In this document: piece by piece, positions 53,875-63,041 of the stretch | How the letters are laid out: each line of letters begins with the position of its first letter | Position numbering within the stretch: position 1 is the stretch's first letter | From: an uncultured Prevotellaceae bacterium | Lineage (GTDB): Bacteria; Bacteroidota; Bacteroidia; Bacteroidales; Bacteroidaceae | NCBI GenBank assembly: GCA_900315745.1 | Contig: ONAG01000013.1 | Coordinates: forward strand, 32,944-96,943 | Reading direction: 5' to 3' | Length of the DNA: 64,000 nt | The notes under the pieces: model-generated | What the model saw: the letters and a program-made list of their open reading frames with translations, nothing else | Database searches by the model: none | What the model was told of the DNA's origin: nothing | Program-made: the position numbers and the translations under genes

Positions 53875-56034
53875 ATGAAAGTCTATCAGACAAACGAAAT
53901 CAAGAACATCGCGCTCATTGGCAGTGCGGGAAGCGGCAAGACATCTCTTGCCGAAGCCATGCTTTTCGAGGCTGGAGTCATCAAACGTCGTGGTACCGTT
54001 GAAGGAAAGAACACCGTAAGCGACTATTTCCCAGTGGAACAGGAATATGGATACTCTGTGTTCCCAACAGTCTTCCAACTGGAATGGAACAACAAGAAAC
54101 TTAACTTCATCGATTGCCCGGGCTCGGATGACTTCGTGGGTGGTGCCATAACCGCCTTGAACGTTACCGACCAAGCCGTTATAGTCGTCAACGGTCAGTA
54201 CGGACCAGAAGTAGGTACAATGAATTCTTTCAGGGTTACTGAGAAAATTGGAAAGCCTGTTATCTTCCTCATCAACCAACTTGACCGTGAACATTGCGAT
54301 TTCGAGAGCGTAATGAACAACATGCGCGAAACATTTGGAAGCAAGTGCGTGGAAGTGCAATATCCTATCGCTACAGGTCCTGGATTCAATGCTGTCATCG
54401 ACGTGCTCCTTATGAAAAAGTATTCTTGGAAACCTGAAGGTGGAGCTCCAATCATCGAGGACATTCCTGCCGAGGAAATGGACAAGGCGGAAGAGTTGCA
54501 TGCTGCTCTCATTGAAGCTGCTGCTGAGAACGATGAGGCATTGATGGAGAAATTCTTCGAAGAGGAGAACCTCAGTGAAGATGAGATACGTGAAGGAATC
54601 CGCAAGGGACTGATTTCTCGTTCCATGTATCCTGTTTTCTGTGTCTGCGCAGGAAAGGACATGGGTGTAAGACGCCTAATGGAGTTCCTCGGAAATGTTG
54701 TTCCTTTCCCAGATGAAATGCCAAAAGTGGCTGATGTCAATGGCAATGAAATTGCTGTGGATAGCAACGGACCAGAGAGCTTGTTCTTCTTCAAGACAGG
54801 TATGGAACCTCATATTGGTGAGGTGAGCTATTTCAAGGTGATGAGCGGTACTGTGAAACCAGGCGATGACCTTAACAATGCTGACCGTGGCTCAAAGGAG
54901 CGCTTGGGACAAATCTTCGCATGTGCTGGTGCCAACCGCGTCGCTGTTGATGAGCTGAAAGCTGGTGATATTGGATGTACAGTGAAACTTAAGGATGTGA
55001 AGACTGGCAACACTCTCAACGCCAAGGATGTGGACATCCGTTTCAATTTCATCAAATATCCTAACTCCAAATATTCTCGCGCCATCAAGGCAGCCAGCGA
55101 AAGCGATACAGAAAAATTGATGGCTGCTGTGCTCAAGATGAGACAAGAAGACCCAACATGGGTGGTGGAGCAAAGCAAGGAACTAAAACAGACCATCATT
55201 CACGGACAGGGTGAATTCCACCTCCGCACTCTCAAATGGCGTCTGGAGAACAATGAGAAGATTCCTGTGGTTTATGAGGAGCCTAAGATTCCTTATCGTG
55301 AGACTATCACCAAGGTCAATCGCGCTGACTACAGACACAAGAAACAGTCGGGTGGTGCCGGACAGTTCGGTGAAGTACACCTCATCGTGGAGCCTTATAC
55401 CGACGGAATGCCTGACCCAACAGTTTATAAGTTTGGTGGACAGGAATTCAAGATGAACATCAAGAGCCGTGAGGAGATTGACCTGGAATGGGGTGGAAAA
55501 CTCGTGTTCCTCAACTCTGTTGTCGGTGGTGCTATTGATATGAGATTCATGCCAGCAATCTTGAAGGGTGTCATGGAAAGAATGGAGCAGGGACCACTTA
55601 CTGGTAGTTATGCTCGTGACGTGCGTGTCATTGTTTATGATGGAAAAATGCACCCAGTGGATTCAAATGAACTCTCGTTCATGCTTGCAGCTCGTAACGC
55701 TTTCTCAAAGGCTTTCAAAGATGCAGGACCAAAGGTGCTCGAACCTATTTATGACCTTGAGGTGCTTGTGCCCGCCGACTATATGGGTGACGTGATGGGC
55801 GACCTGCAAGGACGTAGAGCTATCATCATGGGTATGGACAGCGAAGCTGGTTATCAAAAGCTTAATGCCAAGATTCCTCTCAAGGAATTGGCAAACTATA
55901 GCATCGCTCTCAGCTCACTGACTGGTGGACGTGCATCCTTCACCACCTCGTTCTCAAGCTACGAACTGGTGCCAAACGACATCCAGCAGGCTCTCATCAA
56001 GCAGCATGAGGCTGAATTGGCTGAAGAAGATTGA
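53875..56034 (+). CDS. Elongation factor G paralogue (EF-G2 type) lacking the GTPase histidine
   Basis: 719 residues with all five EF-G domains. P-loop G16-SAGSGKT23; the G3 motif reads D80-CPGSDD, so the catalytic histidine of DTPGHVD is Ser84; the G4 motif is N134-QLD instead of NKMD. Domain IV (GGAGQFGEVHLIVEPY) and the C-terminal domain (PADYMGDVMGDLQGRRAIIMGM) are intact. It matches the Bacteroides EF-G2 paralogue (BT2167 in B. thetaiotaomicron), which supports translocation without GTP hydrolysis and is needed for gut colonisation. Equivalent function here is inferred. Single-gene transcript with a strong terminator. Confidence 0.93.
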   Translation: MKVYQTNEIKNIALIGSAGSGKTSLAEAMLFEAGVIKRRGTVEGKNTVSDYFPVEQEYGYSVFPTVFQLEWNNKKLNFIDCPGSDDFVGGAITALNVTDQAVIVVNGQYGPEVGTMNSFRVTEKIGKPVIFLINQLDREHCDFESVMNNMRETFGSKCVEVQYPIATGPGFNAVIDVLLMKKYSWKPEGGAPIIEDIPAEEMDKAEELHAALIEAAAENDEALMEKFFEEENLSEDEIREGIRKGLISRSMYPVFCVCAGKDMGVRRLMEFLGNVVPFPDEMPKVADVNGNEIAVDSNGPESLFFFKTGMEPHIGEVSYFKVMSGTVKPGDDLNNADRGSKERLGQIFACAGANRVAVDELKAGDIGCTVKLKDVKTGNTLNAKDVDIRFNFIKYPNSKYSRAIKAASESDTEKLMAAVLKMRQEDPTWVVEQSKELKQTIIHGQGEFHLRTLKWRLENNEKIPVVYEEPKIPYRETITKVNRADYRHKKQSGGAGQFGEVHLIVEPYTDGMPDPTVYKFGGQEFKMNIKSREEIDLEWGGKLVFLNSVVGGAIDMRFMPAILKGVMERMEQGPLTGSYARDVRVIVYDGKMHPVDSNELSFMLAARNAFSKAFKDAGPKVLEPIYDLEVLVPADYMGDVMGDLQGRRAIIMGMDSEAGYQKLNAKIPLKELANYSIALSSLTGGRASFTTSFSSYELVPNDIQQALIKQHEAELAEED

Positions 56035-56056
56035 TGCCATTATAAATCTAATTTTA

Positions 56057-56100
56057 CGAAAACGTCTATCCTTCAGTGGATGGGCGTTTTCGTTTTTTTT
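56057..56100 (+). terminator. Rho-independent terminator of the EF-G2 gene
   Basis: CGAAAACG...CGTTTTCG outer stem (56057-56064 and 56085-56092) with an inner CTATCC/GGATGG pairing, followed by eight T. Confidence 0.92.
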
Positions 56101-56164
56101 ATGGTTTTTACTTGTTGCACAACGATAAAAACTATCCCGTTTGGGAAAAAAACGAATAAAAAAC

Positions 56165-56194
56165 TTGCCGTTTGCAATATAATCGTTATATTTG
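56165..56194 (+). promoter_or_regulatory. Promoter of the lut operon
   Basis: TTG at 56165-56167, 19 bases, TATATTTG at 56187-56194. Confidence 0.6.
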
Positions 56195-56236
56195 CAAAAT
56201 CTATTATGAAAACACTATACCAATAAAATATAATAC

Positions 56237-56974
56237 ATGAAAATCGGTTTGTTTATTCCTTGTTATGTTGATGCCGTCTATCCACAGGTCGGTGTCGCTA
56301 CATATAGGCTACTAAAGCACCTTGGGGTGGATGTGACATATCCACTCAACCAAACGTGCTGCGGGCAGCCTATGGCTAATGCTGGCTTCGAGAAGATGGC
56401 AGTGCCGCTGGCGCAGAAATTCGAGGACATGTTCAGCGAGTTTGATTATGTGGTAGCCCCTTCTGTCAGTTGCACGGCTTTCGTAAAAATCAATTATCCG
56501 CGATTGCTCGAAGGTAAAACCAAGTGCCAGACAGCTGAAAAAGCCTTGGATGTCATTGCATTTCTGCATGATGTCTTGAATGTTAAAAGTCTCCCGGGAG
56601 AATTCCCACACAAAGTTAGTTTGCACAACTCTTGCCATGGAGTGAGAGAGCTTGGACTGAGTTCTCCGAGTGAGATGAATGTGAAGGAGTTCAACAAAAT
56701 CAGGGACTTGCTACAATTAAAAAAGGGAATCACTGTCGTGGAACCCGAACGTAAGGATGAATGCTGCGGATTCGGAGGCATGTTCTCTGTAGAAGAGACT
56801 GCCGTATCGGCACAGATGGGTGCCGAGAAGGTGAAGCGGCATATTGACACTGGAGCCGAATATGTCACTGGCCCCGACTGCTCGTGCCTCATGCACATGG
56901 CGGGCGTTGCCCAAAAGCGCAATTTGGGGATTAAGTTTATTCATGCAGTAGAAATTTTAGCAGCAGGACTATGA
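56237..56974 (+). CDS. lutA: Lactate utilization protein A (CCG-domain iron-sulfur protein)
   Basis: 245 residues with two CCG (DUF224-type) blocks: TCCGQPMANAGF (about 40-51) and ECCGFGGMFSVEE (about 175-187), plus SLHNSCHGVRELG and GPDCSCLMHMAG, which bind an iron-sulfur cluster. LutABC oxidises L-lactate to pyruvate. The stop overlaps the lutB start as ATGA (56971-56974). Confidence 0.93.
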   Translation: MKIGLFIPCYVDAVYPQVGVATYRLLKHLGVDVTYPLNQTCCGQPMANAGFEKMAVPLAQKFEDMFSEFDYVVAPSVSCTAFVKINYPRLLEGKTKCQTAEKALDVIAFLHDVLNVKSLPGEFPHKVSLHNSCHGVRELGLSSPSEMNVKEFNKIRDLLQLKKGITVVEPERKDECCGFGGMFSVEETAVSAQMGAEKVKRHIDTGAEYVTGPDCSCLMHMAGVAQKRNLGIKFIHAVEILAAGL

Positions 56975-58338
56975 GCACACCACATTCCAAAGCAGCAAAA
57001 AAGTTCCTCGAAAATCAGAAATATGCAACATGGCATGATGCCACTTTCTGGTCGGTAAGAACCAAAAGAGACAACATGGCTCTTGGGCTTGATGAATGGG
57101 AACAATTAAGAGAAAAAGCATCGCTTATCAAAAAGCACACCATCTCGCATCTGGATGAATATCTTGACAAGTTCGCCAACAATGCAGAGAAAAATGGCTG
57201 TATCGTACATTGGGCTAAGGATGCAACAGAATTCAACAACATTGTGCTGGGAATACTAAAAGAGCACAATGTAAAGAAAATCGTGAAAAGCAAAAGCATG
57301 CTCACCGAGGAATGCGAAATGAATCCTTTCCTTGAGAGTAATGGCATCGAGGTGGTGGAGACAGACCTCGGAGAACGCATCATACAGCTCAAGGGACAAA
57401 AACCCAGCCATATCGTAATGCCGGCAATCCACCTCAACCATGATGATGTGGGAGAACTATTCGAGGAGAAATTAGGCACGGAACCTGGCAATCACGATCC
57501 TACCTACCTCACTTATATGGCTCGTCTGAGTCTCCGCAACGAATTCCTTACAGCCGACGCAGGTATGACTGGTGCTAACTTCGGCATCGCTGAGACTGGC
57601 GACATAGTGGTGTGTACCAACGAAGGAAATGCTGACATGAGTACCTCATGCCCCAAATTGCATATAGCAGCAATCGGATTGGAAAAGATAATCCCCAACT
57701 ATGACTGTCTTGCGGTGTTCCAAAGAATGCTATGCCGTGCTGGTACAGGTCAGCCTACCACCACTTATACAAGCCATTTCAGAAAAGCAAGGCCCACAGC
57801 CCAAAAAATGCACATTGTTCTTGTGGATAACGGAAGAAGCGATTGGGTGGCAAATCCACAGCATTGGGAAACTCTTAAATGCATACGATGTGGTTCATGC
57901 ATGAATACTTGCCCTGTCTATAGAAGAAGTGGAGGATATTCTTACTCTTATTTCATTCCCGGACCGGTGGGTATCAACCTCGGAATGCTGAGAGACGTGA
58001 AGAAGCATAGCGGAAATGTCTCTGCTTGCACTCTCTGTCTGAGTTGCCAGACTGTTTGTCCTGTAAAAGTTGACTTGGGCGACCAAGTCTATAAATGGAG
58101 ACAGCAACTTGACGATTTTGGTACTGCAAATCCAGAGAAAAAACGGATGTGCAAAGGCATGAAAATGCTATTTGGGAGCAGCACCATGTACAATACCGCC
58201 ATGAAATTTGCACCAATGGCTAATTGGGTGCCTTCTTTCCTTATGGAGTGTAGTATCAATCCTTGGGCTGATGGACACAAGATGATGTCTTTCCCACGCT
58301 ATTCCTTCCAAGAATTGTTTAGAAAAGGCAAGGTGTAA
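56971..58338 (+). CDS. lutB: Lactate utilization protein B (iron-sulfur cluster protein)
   Basis: 455 residues. An N-terminal LUD domain (about 60-300, VVCTNEGNADMSTSCPKLHI) is followed by two 4Fe-4S motifs, CIRCGSCMNTCPVYR (about 305-320) and CTLCLSCQTVCPVKV (about 352-367), and a C-terminal tail. It forms the electron-transferring core of the lactate oxidase complex with LutA and LutC. Confidence 0.94.
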   Translation: MSTPHSKAAKKFLENQKYATWHDATFWSVRTKRDNMALGLDEWEQLREKASLIKKHTISHLDEYLDKFANNAEKNGCIVHWAKDATEFNNIVLGILKEHNVKKIVKSKSMLTEECEMNPFLESNGIEVVETDLGERIIQLKGQKPSHIVMPAIHLNHDDVGELFEEKLGTEPGNHDPTYLTYMARLSLRNEFLTADAGMTGANFGIAETGDIVVCTNEGNADMSTSCPKLHIAAIGLEKIIPNYDCLAVFQRMLCRAGTGQPTTTYTSHFRKARPTAQKMHIVLVDNGRSDWVANPQHWETLKCIRCGSCMNTCPVYRRSGGYSYSYFIPGPVGINLGMLRDVKKHSGNVSACTLCLSCQTVCPVKVDLGDQVYKWRQQLDDFGTANPEKKRMCKGMKMLFGSSTMYNTAMKFAPMANWVPSFLMECSINPWADGHKMMSFPRYSFQELFRKGKV

Positions 58339-58357
58339 AAACGAAAAATTCATTGCT

Positions 58358-58939
58358 ATGAGTAACAAAGAAGAAATACTGTCGAAATACAGGAAAAATG
58401 TAAGGGAGAAGTTCGACATGCCAAGTCTCGACGACATAAAGGGCATTACTTACCCTTCACCACTTGTGCAGTTTATTTCAATGACCGAAAACGTCGGTGG
58501 CAAGGTCATAGAACTTGAAGAAGGGCAGGATGTAAACAAATTGATAAAGGAGCTTTATCCTGATGCAAAAGAGATTGCAAGCAACCTGCCAGAAATAACC
58601 ATTGCAACGAGAAATCCTGATACCATAGGATCGCCACAAGCTCTTAATGGTACTGATGTAGGAGTTGTGAAAGGCGTGTTTGGAGTTGCTGAGAATGCAT
58701 GTGTTTGGATTCCTCAAACCATGGAGGAAAAGGCTGTTTGCTTCATTTCCGAAAATCTGGTCATTCTCTTGAAAAAGACGGAAATCGTAAACAACATGCA
58801 CGAGGCATACAAGCGCATCTCTTTCAATGATTATGGATATGGCACTTTCATTAGTGGACCTTCCAAGACGGCTGATATCGCTCAAGTGCTTGTCATGGGA
58901 GCTCAAGCAGCAAGGAGCGCCACTGTCGTACTCATCTGA
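58358..58939 (+). CDS. lutC: Lactate utilization protein C
   Basis: 193 residues with a single LUD domain: ATRNPDTIGSPQALNGTDVGVVKGVFGVAENACVWIPQ and the C-terminal GPSKTADIAQVLVMGAQAARSATVVLI. Third gene of the lut operon, 19 bases after lutB. Confidence 0.92.
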   Translation: MSNKEEILSKYRKNVREKFDMPSLDDIKGITYPSPLVQFISMTENVGGKVIELEEGQDVNKLIKELYPDAKEIASNLPEITIATRNPDTIGSPQALNGTDVGVVKGVFGVAENACVWIPQTMEEKAVCFISENLVILLKKTEIVNNMHEAYKRISFNDYGYGTFISGPSKTADIAQVLVMGAQAARSATVVLI

Positions 58940-58959
58940 ACAATATTGACTTGATTATG

Positions 58960-58997
58960 TGGGTGTGTCAAATGAATATTTTGGCACACCCATTTTG
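58960..58997 (+). terminator. Terminator of the lut operon
   Basis: TGGGTGTG (58960-58967) plus CAAA pairs with TTTG and CACACCCA (58985-58992), followed by TTTTG. Confidence 0.75.
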
Positions 58998-59048
58998 TAT
59001 TTGAACTGCTCAATTTTACACTCCAAATTCGTTTTTCTCATAAGCCTA

Positions 59049-59079
59049 TTGTCTATGTGAATAGATTGTCGTATCTTTG
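59049..59079 (+). promoter_or_regulatory. Promoter of the PL9 gene
   Basis: TTG at 59049-59051, exactly 20 bases, TATCTTTG at 59072-59079; leader about 80 bases. Confidence 0.7.
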
Positions 59080-59167
59080 TTGGCGTATGATGTGTTTGGA
59101 TAAGGCACGTCATAAATGTAATAACTAAGTGTAAATCATACTATAACAAATGTAAATCTACTAAACA

Positions 59168-61210
59168 ATGAAAAAGTTGTTGTCATTCATGCTGATGTTG
59201 TTCAGCGTCACCATGGTTCATGCGGGTGATGTCTTGTCTGAGAATTTTGAAACAGGTCTGCCATCATCGGCTCCCTCTTCAGAGACACAGGCATCATTGG
59301 CGTCGGGCACATGGCTCATCAAGGGTGTCTATGCCAAAAGTGACAATGGAAGCAAAAGGGCTACCATGGGCAGCAATGCCTATCTTATAACACCTGTCCT
59401 TGAACAGCCTGGCCGCGTCACTTTCAAACACCGAGCTTCAGGCAGTGGCAAAAAGCTGAAAGTGGAGAAGTCTGTTGATGGAGGTTCCACCTGGACTGAG
59501 CTTGGAACGGCTACAGTGTCGTCTTCGACACCCTACGGCAGCAACTCTTTTAAAACCAACTGTTCAGAGGAGGATACCGCGGTCAGGATTCGCTTTACTT
59601 GTCTCAGCGGCACAATCTATCTGGACGACATAGAGATTACCCTCCACGCTGCTGGAGGAACGCCTGTTGAGCCTGATGACTCCACCTATGTCACTGTGGG
59701 GGTGCCAGTGCCTACAAAGCCTTTCCCCGAAGCATTGCACACTTATTACATCTCGCCTGATGGCAGCGACTCTGCCGGCGATGGCACGTTGGAAAAGCCA
59801 TGGTATAACCTGCAGTATGCTGTTGAAAAGGCTGTGGCTGGCGACCATATCGTGTGCCGTGGTGGTACGTACAAACCAACGATGAAAAAGGACGGCAAGA
59901 AATACACCGTGCGCATCAGCTCTTCTGGTGCGGCTGACGCTCCCATCGTCATCAGGAGTTTTAAGGACGAAAAACCTGTGTTTGACTTCGTTCAACAGCT
60001 GACCGACCAAAGTATTGGCGACCGAGGCATACTCATCACGGGCAACTATTGGTGGCTTTTTGGTTTGCATATCACTCATGCAGCTGACAACGGCATCAAA
60101 CTTGAAGGGTCGCACAATAGGATAGAGCGTTGTGAGTTTTCCTATAACCTTGATACCGGGCTTCAGTTGGGTTTCGGACACAAATTCAGTGACACCTTCC
60201 CCAACTTGAGTGAAAACGACGGTTCCTATTGTGCCTACAACGATGTGATAGACTGCGACTCACACCATAACTGCGATTATGACACCAATTACGGCTCTGA
60301 TGCCGACGGCTTTGCCTGCAAGATGCACAATGGCAAGGGCAACCGATTCATACGTTGTCGTGCGTGGCACAATAGCGATGACGCATGGGACCTTTTTGAG
60401 ACTGACTATGATGTCGTGCTGGCTGAATGCTGGGCATGGGACTCGGGAAAGGCAGAAGACCATCTGTGGGTAAAGGATTATATCAACAAGAGTGGGTCGA
60501 TGTCGTTTTCGGGGAATGGAAACGGCATCAAACTTGGTGGGAATGGAACTGGTGGCTCATCCAAGGGCATACACTATGCTTATAATTGCGTGGCTTTCAA
60601 CTGCAATGCTGGCAGTAGCGTGAAAGGCTTCGACTGCAACAATCATAAGGGTGGGCATGTGCTCATCGGATGTCTGGCATTCAACAACAGCTATGACTTC
60701 ATGTTCGAGTCTGGCGGTTCCAATGCCAATACCAAGTTCTATAACAACATCTGTCTGGGCAAGCAGGAGATTAGTGTTGGAGATGATGATTACAATGCCA
60801 TCTCCACGCCCATGTCGAAAAATGGATGGACCAATCATTTGGTGACGGGCATCGGTGCCGACGACTTCGTCTCGCTCGACGAGGATGACGCGCTCATGCC
60901 AAGAGCTATTGACGGCTCTTTGCCACGACGTTTCGCACGCCTTGCCGCCGACAGCAAGATGGTGGATGCTGGTGATGCAAGCCATGACATTCCTGAAAGC
61001 TTGCTTGCCGATTTCCCCTTCCTCAGGCGCACCATTTCTGGTCGTCAACGTGACATGGGTCCTTATGAACGCCCTTACATCATAGATGGTGTGTCAAGAC
61101 TCAACAGGGAAGACGTAGAGACTTGCCTTCCTAAAAAATATCTCCACAATGGGCAGTTGATAATAGAGAATAATGGAAGGAGATATAATGTCGTAGGACA
61201 GAAATTGTAA
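59168..61210 (+). CDS. Secreted polysaccharide lyase family 9 (pectate/rhamnogalacturonan lyase)
   Basis: 680 residues: signal peptide (MKKLLSFMLMLFSVTMVHA), an N-terminal jelly-roll-like domain (about 20-160), and a right-handed beta-helix (about 190-600). PL9 marks are YISPDGSDSAGDGTLEKPWYNLQYAVEKA, GSDADGFACKMHNGKGNRFIRCRAWHNSDDAWDLFE and GNGIKLGGNGTGGSSKG; the lysine of FACKM or of IKLGGNG region is the likely base with calcium-binding aspartates nearby. The tail NGQLIIENNGRRYNVVGQKL is the kind seen on Prevotella exported proteins. Pectin backbone cleavage; homogalacturonan versus rhamnogalacturonan cannot be told here. Confidence 0.87.
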   Translation: MKKLLSFMLMLFSVTMVHAGDVLSENFETGLPSSAPSSETQASLASGTWLIKGVYAKSDNGSKRATMGSNAYLITPVLEQPGRVTFKHRASGSGKKLKVEKSVDGGSTWTELGTATVSSSTPYGSNSFKTNCSEEDTAVRIRFTCLSGTIYLDDIEITLHAAGGTPVEPDDSTYVTVGVPVPTKPFPEALHTYYISPDGSDSAGDGTLEKPWYNLQYAVEKAVAGDHIVCRGGTYKPTMKKDGKKYTVRISSSGAADAPIVIRSFKDEKPVFDFVQQLTDQSIGDRGILITGNYWWLFGLHITHAADNGIKLEGSHNRIERCEFSYNLDTGLQLGFGHKFSDTFPNLSENDGSYCAYNDVIDCDSHHNCDYDTNYGSDADGFACKMHNGKGNRFIRCRAWHNSDDAWDLFETDYDVVLAECWAWDSGKAEDHLWVKDYINKSGSMSFSGNGNGIKLGGNGTGGSSKGIHYAYNCVAFNCNAGSSVKGFDCNNHKGGHVLIGCLAFNNSYDFMFESGGSNANTKFYNNICLGKQEISVGDDDYNAISTPMSKNGWTNHLVTGIGADDFVSLDEDDALMPRAIDGSLPRRFARLAADSKMVDAGDASHDIPESLLADFPFLRRTISGRQRDMGPYERPYIIDGVSRLNREDVETCLPKKYLHNGQLIIENNGRRYNVVGQKL

Positions 61211-61312
61211 TGGAGTGACTGCCATCTCGTCCATTGTCCTGTTGTCTCTTGCTTGTTGTCCCACTAATGAAAGGGCAAGTGCAGAAAAGAAGATGATCAA
61301 GAATGACCGCAT
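61094..61312 (-). pseudogene. Signal-peptide remnant or small secreted ORF
   Basis: From ATG 61312, translation gives MRSFLIIFFSALALSLVGQQ, a convincing signal peptide, followed by ARDNRTMDEMAV and then about 40 residues antisense to the PL9 C-terminus. The start overlaps the SDR stop as TGATG. This looks like the surviving 5' end of a gene whose remainder was lost when the present junction with the PL9 gene formed; a genuine 72-residue product cannot be excluded. Confidence 0.4.
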
Positions 61313-62145
61313 CAGTGTGTTGCCTTGAGATATTGCAGATCGCCATACCAATAGGAGGCTGTGCAGCCGCCGTCAATGAGCAGGTCGGCACCGCTGATGA
61401 AGCGACCGCGTGAGGACATGAGGAACTCTGCCAGGTCTCCCACCTCGTCAGGTGTTCCGGCACGGTGGGCTGGCATGCCCTCTATCATCCTTAGGTAGCC
61501 ATCCTTGCGCGGGCCGTGCAGTTCATCGTTGGCAAGTGGCGTGATGATGATGCCGGGAGAGATGCTGTTGATGGTGGCGCCCCTATATCCCCAGCGGGTG
61601 GCTTCGTACATCACACGCAACACATTGCAACGCTTCGAGTACTGATAGGCTTTCAGTGTGTCGTTGATTTCCTTCAGGAATGGCAGTTCCAATAGCTCAT
61701 CCACTGGAGTGGTGGCCAAGGCTTCATTTTGTTCTTGTGGCAAAGCAGGCAGACGGTGTCCGCTCTGCGACGAGACAATCACGCCACTGCCACCCTCGGC
61801 AATCACCTTGCCGAACTCCTCCAACAGTACACTCGTACCATAGAGATCAACGCGGAGAATCTCTTCTACTGGAGCCTGCGACGGAGACACACCGGCGGCA
61901 TTCACCACGTTGGTCACCTCGCCCTTGCTGGTGGCGAACTCCACCAATTCCAAGATGTCCTCCTTTGAGCCGAGGTCGCATTGGATGGTCGAGCACTCAA
62001 AGCCGGCATTCTCCAGTGTCTGGGAAGCCCGTTGAGCATTCTCCATGGAGTAGTCTGCCAGCACCACATGTTTTCCTGCCGACACCCGACGGATGATAGC
62101 CTGTCCTATGCTGCCGGCACCTACCAATACTGATACTTGTTTCAT
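61312..62145 (-). CDS. Short-chain dehydrogenase/reductase
   Basis: 277 residues. Rossmann motif VGAGSIGQAI (8-17), NAAG at 82-85, catalytic Y167-QYS-K171, and the C-terminal SRGRFISGADLLIDGG typical of classical SDRs. It has an unusual VGAGSIGQA instead of TGxxxGIG, as in a subset annotated as SDR oxidoreductases. Substrate unknown. It follows the aldo/keto reductase after 39 bases in an oxidoreductase operon. Confidence 0.9.
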   Translation of the reverse strand: MKQVSVLVGAGSIGQAIIRRVSAGKHVVLADYSMENAQRASQTLENAGFECSTIQCDLGSKEDILELVEFATSKGEVTNVVNAAGVSPSQAPVEEILRVDLYGTSVLLEEFGKVIAEGGSGVIVSSQSGHRLPALPQEQNEALATTPVDELLELPFLKEINDTLKAYQYSKRCNVLRVMYEATRWGYRGATINSISPGIIITPLANDELHGPRKDGYLRMIEGMPAHRAGTPDEVGDLAEFLMSSRGRFISGADLLIDGGCTASYWYGDLQYLKATH

Positions 62146-62184
62146 AACAATTCTTACTAATAAGTGAAACGCTTGTAAGAATAA

Positions 62185-63030
62185 TCAACCGTAATTCTCT
62201 ATCAGATACTTCACAAACTGCGGGTCGCTGAAGTTTATGGTGCCAGTGTCATGCTGGTTCATCGTGGCTATCTGTGCCATGTCCTCGTCAGTCAGCGTGA
62301 AGTCGAAGATGGCGAAGTTTTGCGTCATACGCTCCTTGTGACTCGACTTGGGAATGGCCACAATGCCTCGCTGGGTGAGCCAGCGTAGCGCTACCTGTGC
62401 GGCTGACTTGTTGTATTTTGCTCCGATAGCTGCCAGTTTATCGCTCTTCACGATACTATCCACGCCCTGTCCACCAAGAGGCCCCCAGGCCATCATTTTC
62501 GTGCCACACTCAGCATGTATGGGTTCGATGCCCGTCTGCTGGATGAGTGTGTTGCACTGCAACTGGTTCACCATAGGCTTCAGCTCCACATAGTGGGCGA
62601 AGTCGAAGAAACGTCCTGCTTGGAAGTTGCTCACGCCGATGGCGCGGACCTTGCCGGCGCGATAGGCCTTCTCCATTGCCCGCCACGTGCCGAACACGTC
62701 GCCGTATGCCTGGTGGATGAGCAGCAGGTCGATGTACTCGGTCTGCAGCTTGCGCAGGCTCTCATCGATGCTCTTGGCAGCCTTCTCCTCACCGCTGTTC
62801 GATATCCACACCTTCGTCACGAGGAACAGGTCCTCGCGCTTGATGCCGCTCTTGCGCCAGGCGTTGCCCACGCCTTCCTCGTTCTGGTAGGCTTGAGCCG
62901 TGTCTATCAGTCTATAGCCCACGCTCAGGGCATCCGTCACGCAACGTTCACATTCGTCAGGGCTCACGAGAAATACGCCGTAGCCCAATGTCGGCATCTC
63001 AACGCCGTTGTATAATTTGATGTACTCCAT
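62185..63030 (-). CDS. Aldo/keto reductase
   Basis: 281 residues from MEYIKLYNGVEMPTLGYGVF. The catalytic tetrad is visible: Asp43 (IDTAQAYQNE), Tyr48, Lys73 (VTKVW) and His106 (LLIHQAYGD); NADPH-binding AIPKSSHKERMTQN is near the C-terminus. A 2,5-diketo-gluconate-reductase-like sugar or aldehyde reductase. The ATG at 63030 follows the flavodoxin stop by 11 bases; the frame also opens at 63066 inside that gene. Confidence 0.92.
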   Translation of the reverse strand: MEYIKLYNGVEMPTLGYGVFLVSPDECERCVTDALSVGYRLIDTAQAYQNEEGVGNAWRKSGIKREDLFLVTKVWISNSGEEKAAKSIDESLRKLQTEYIDLLLIHQAYGDVFGTWRAMEKAYRAGKVRAIGVSNFQAGRFFDFAHYVELKPMVNQLQCNTLIQQTGIEPIHAECGTKMMAWGPLGGQGVDSIVKSDKLAAIGAKYNKSAAQVALRWLTQRGIVAIPKSSHKERMTQNFAIFDFTLTDEDMAQIATMNQHDTGTINFSDPQFVKYLIENYG

Positions 63031-63041
63031 CTCCGATAGTT

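Noticed and set aside
53866-54501. 211-residue minus-strand ORF
   Set aside because: Antisense to the EF-G2 gene, whose frame is unambiguous.
61094-61312. Complete small secreted protein
   Set aside because: More than half of the product is antisense to the PL9 C-terminus, so it is listed as a remnant with low confidence.
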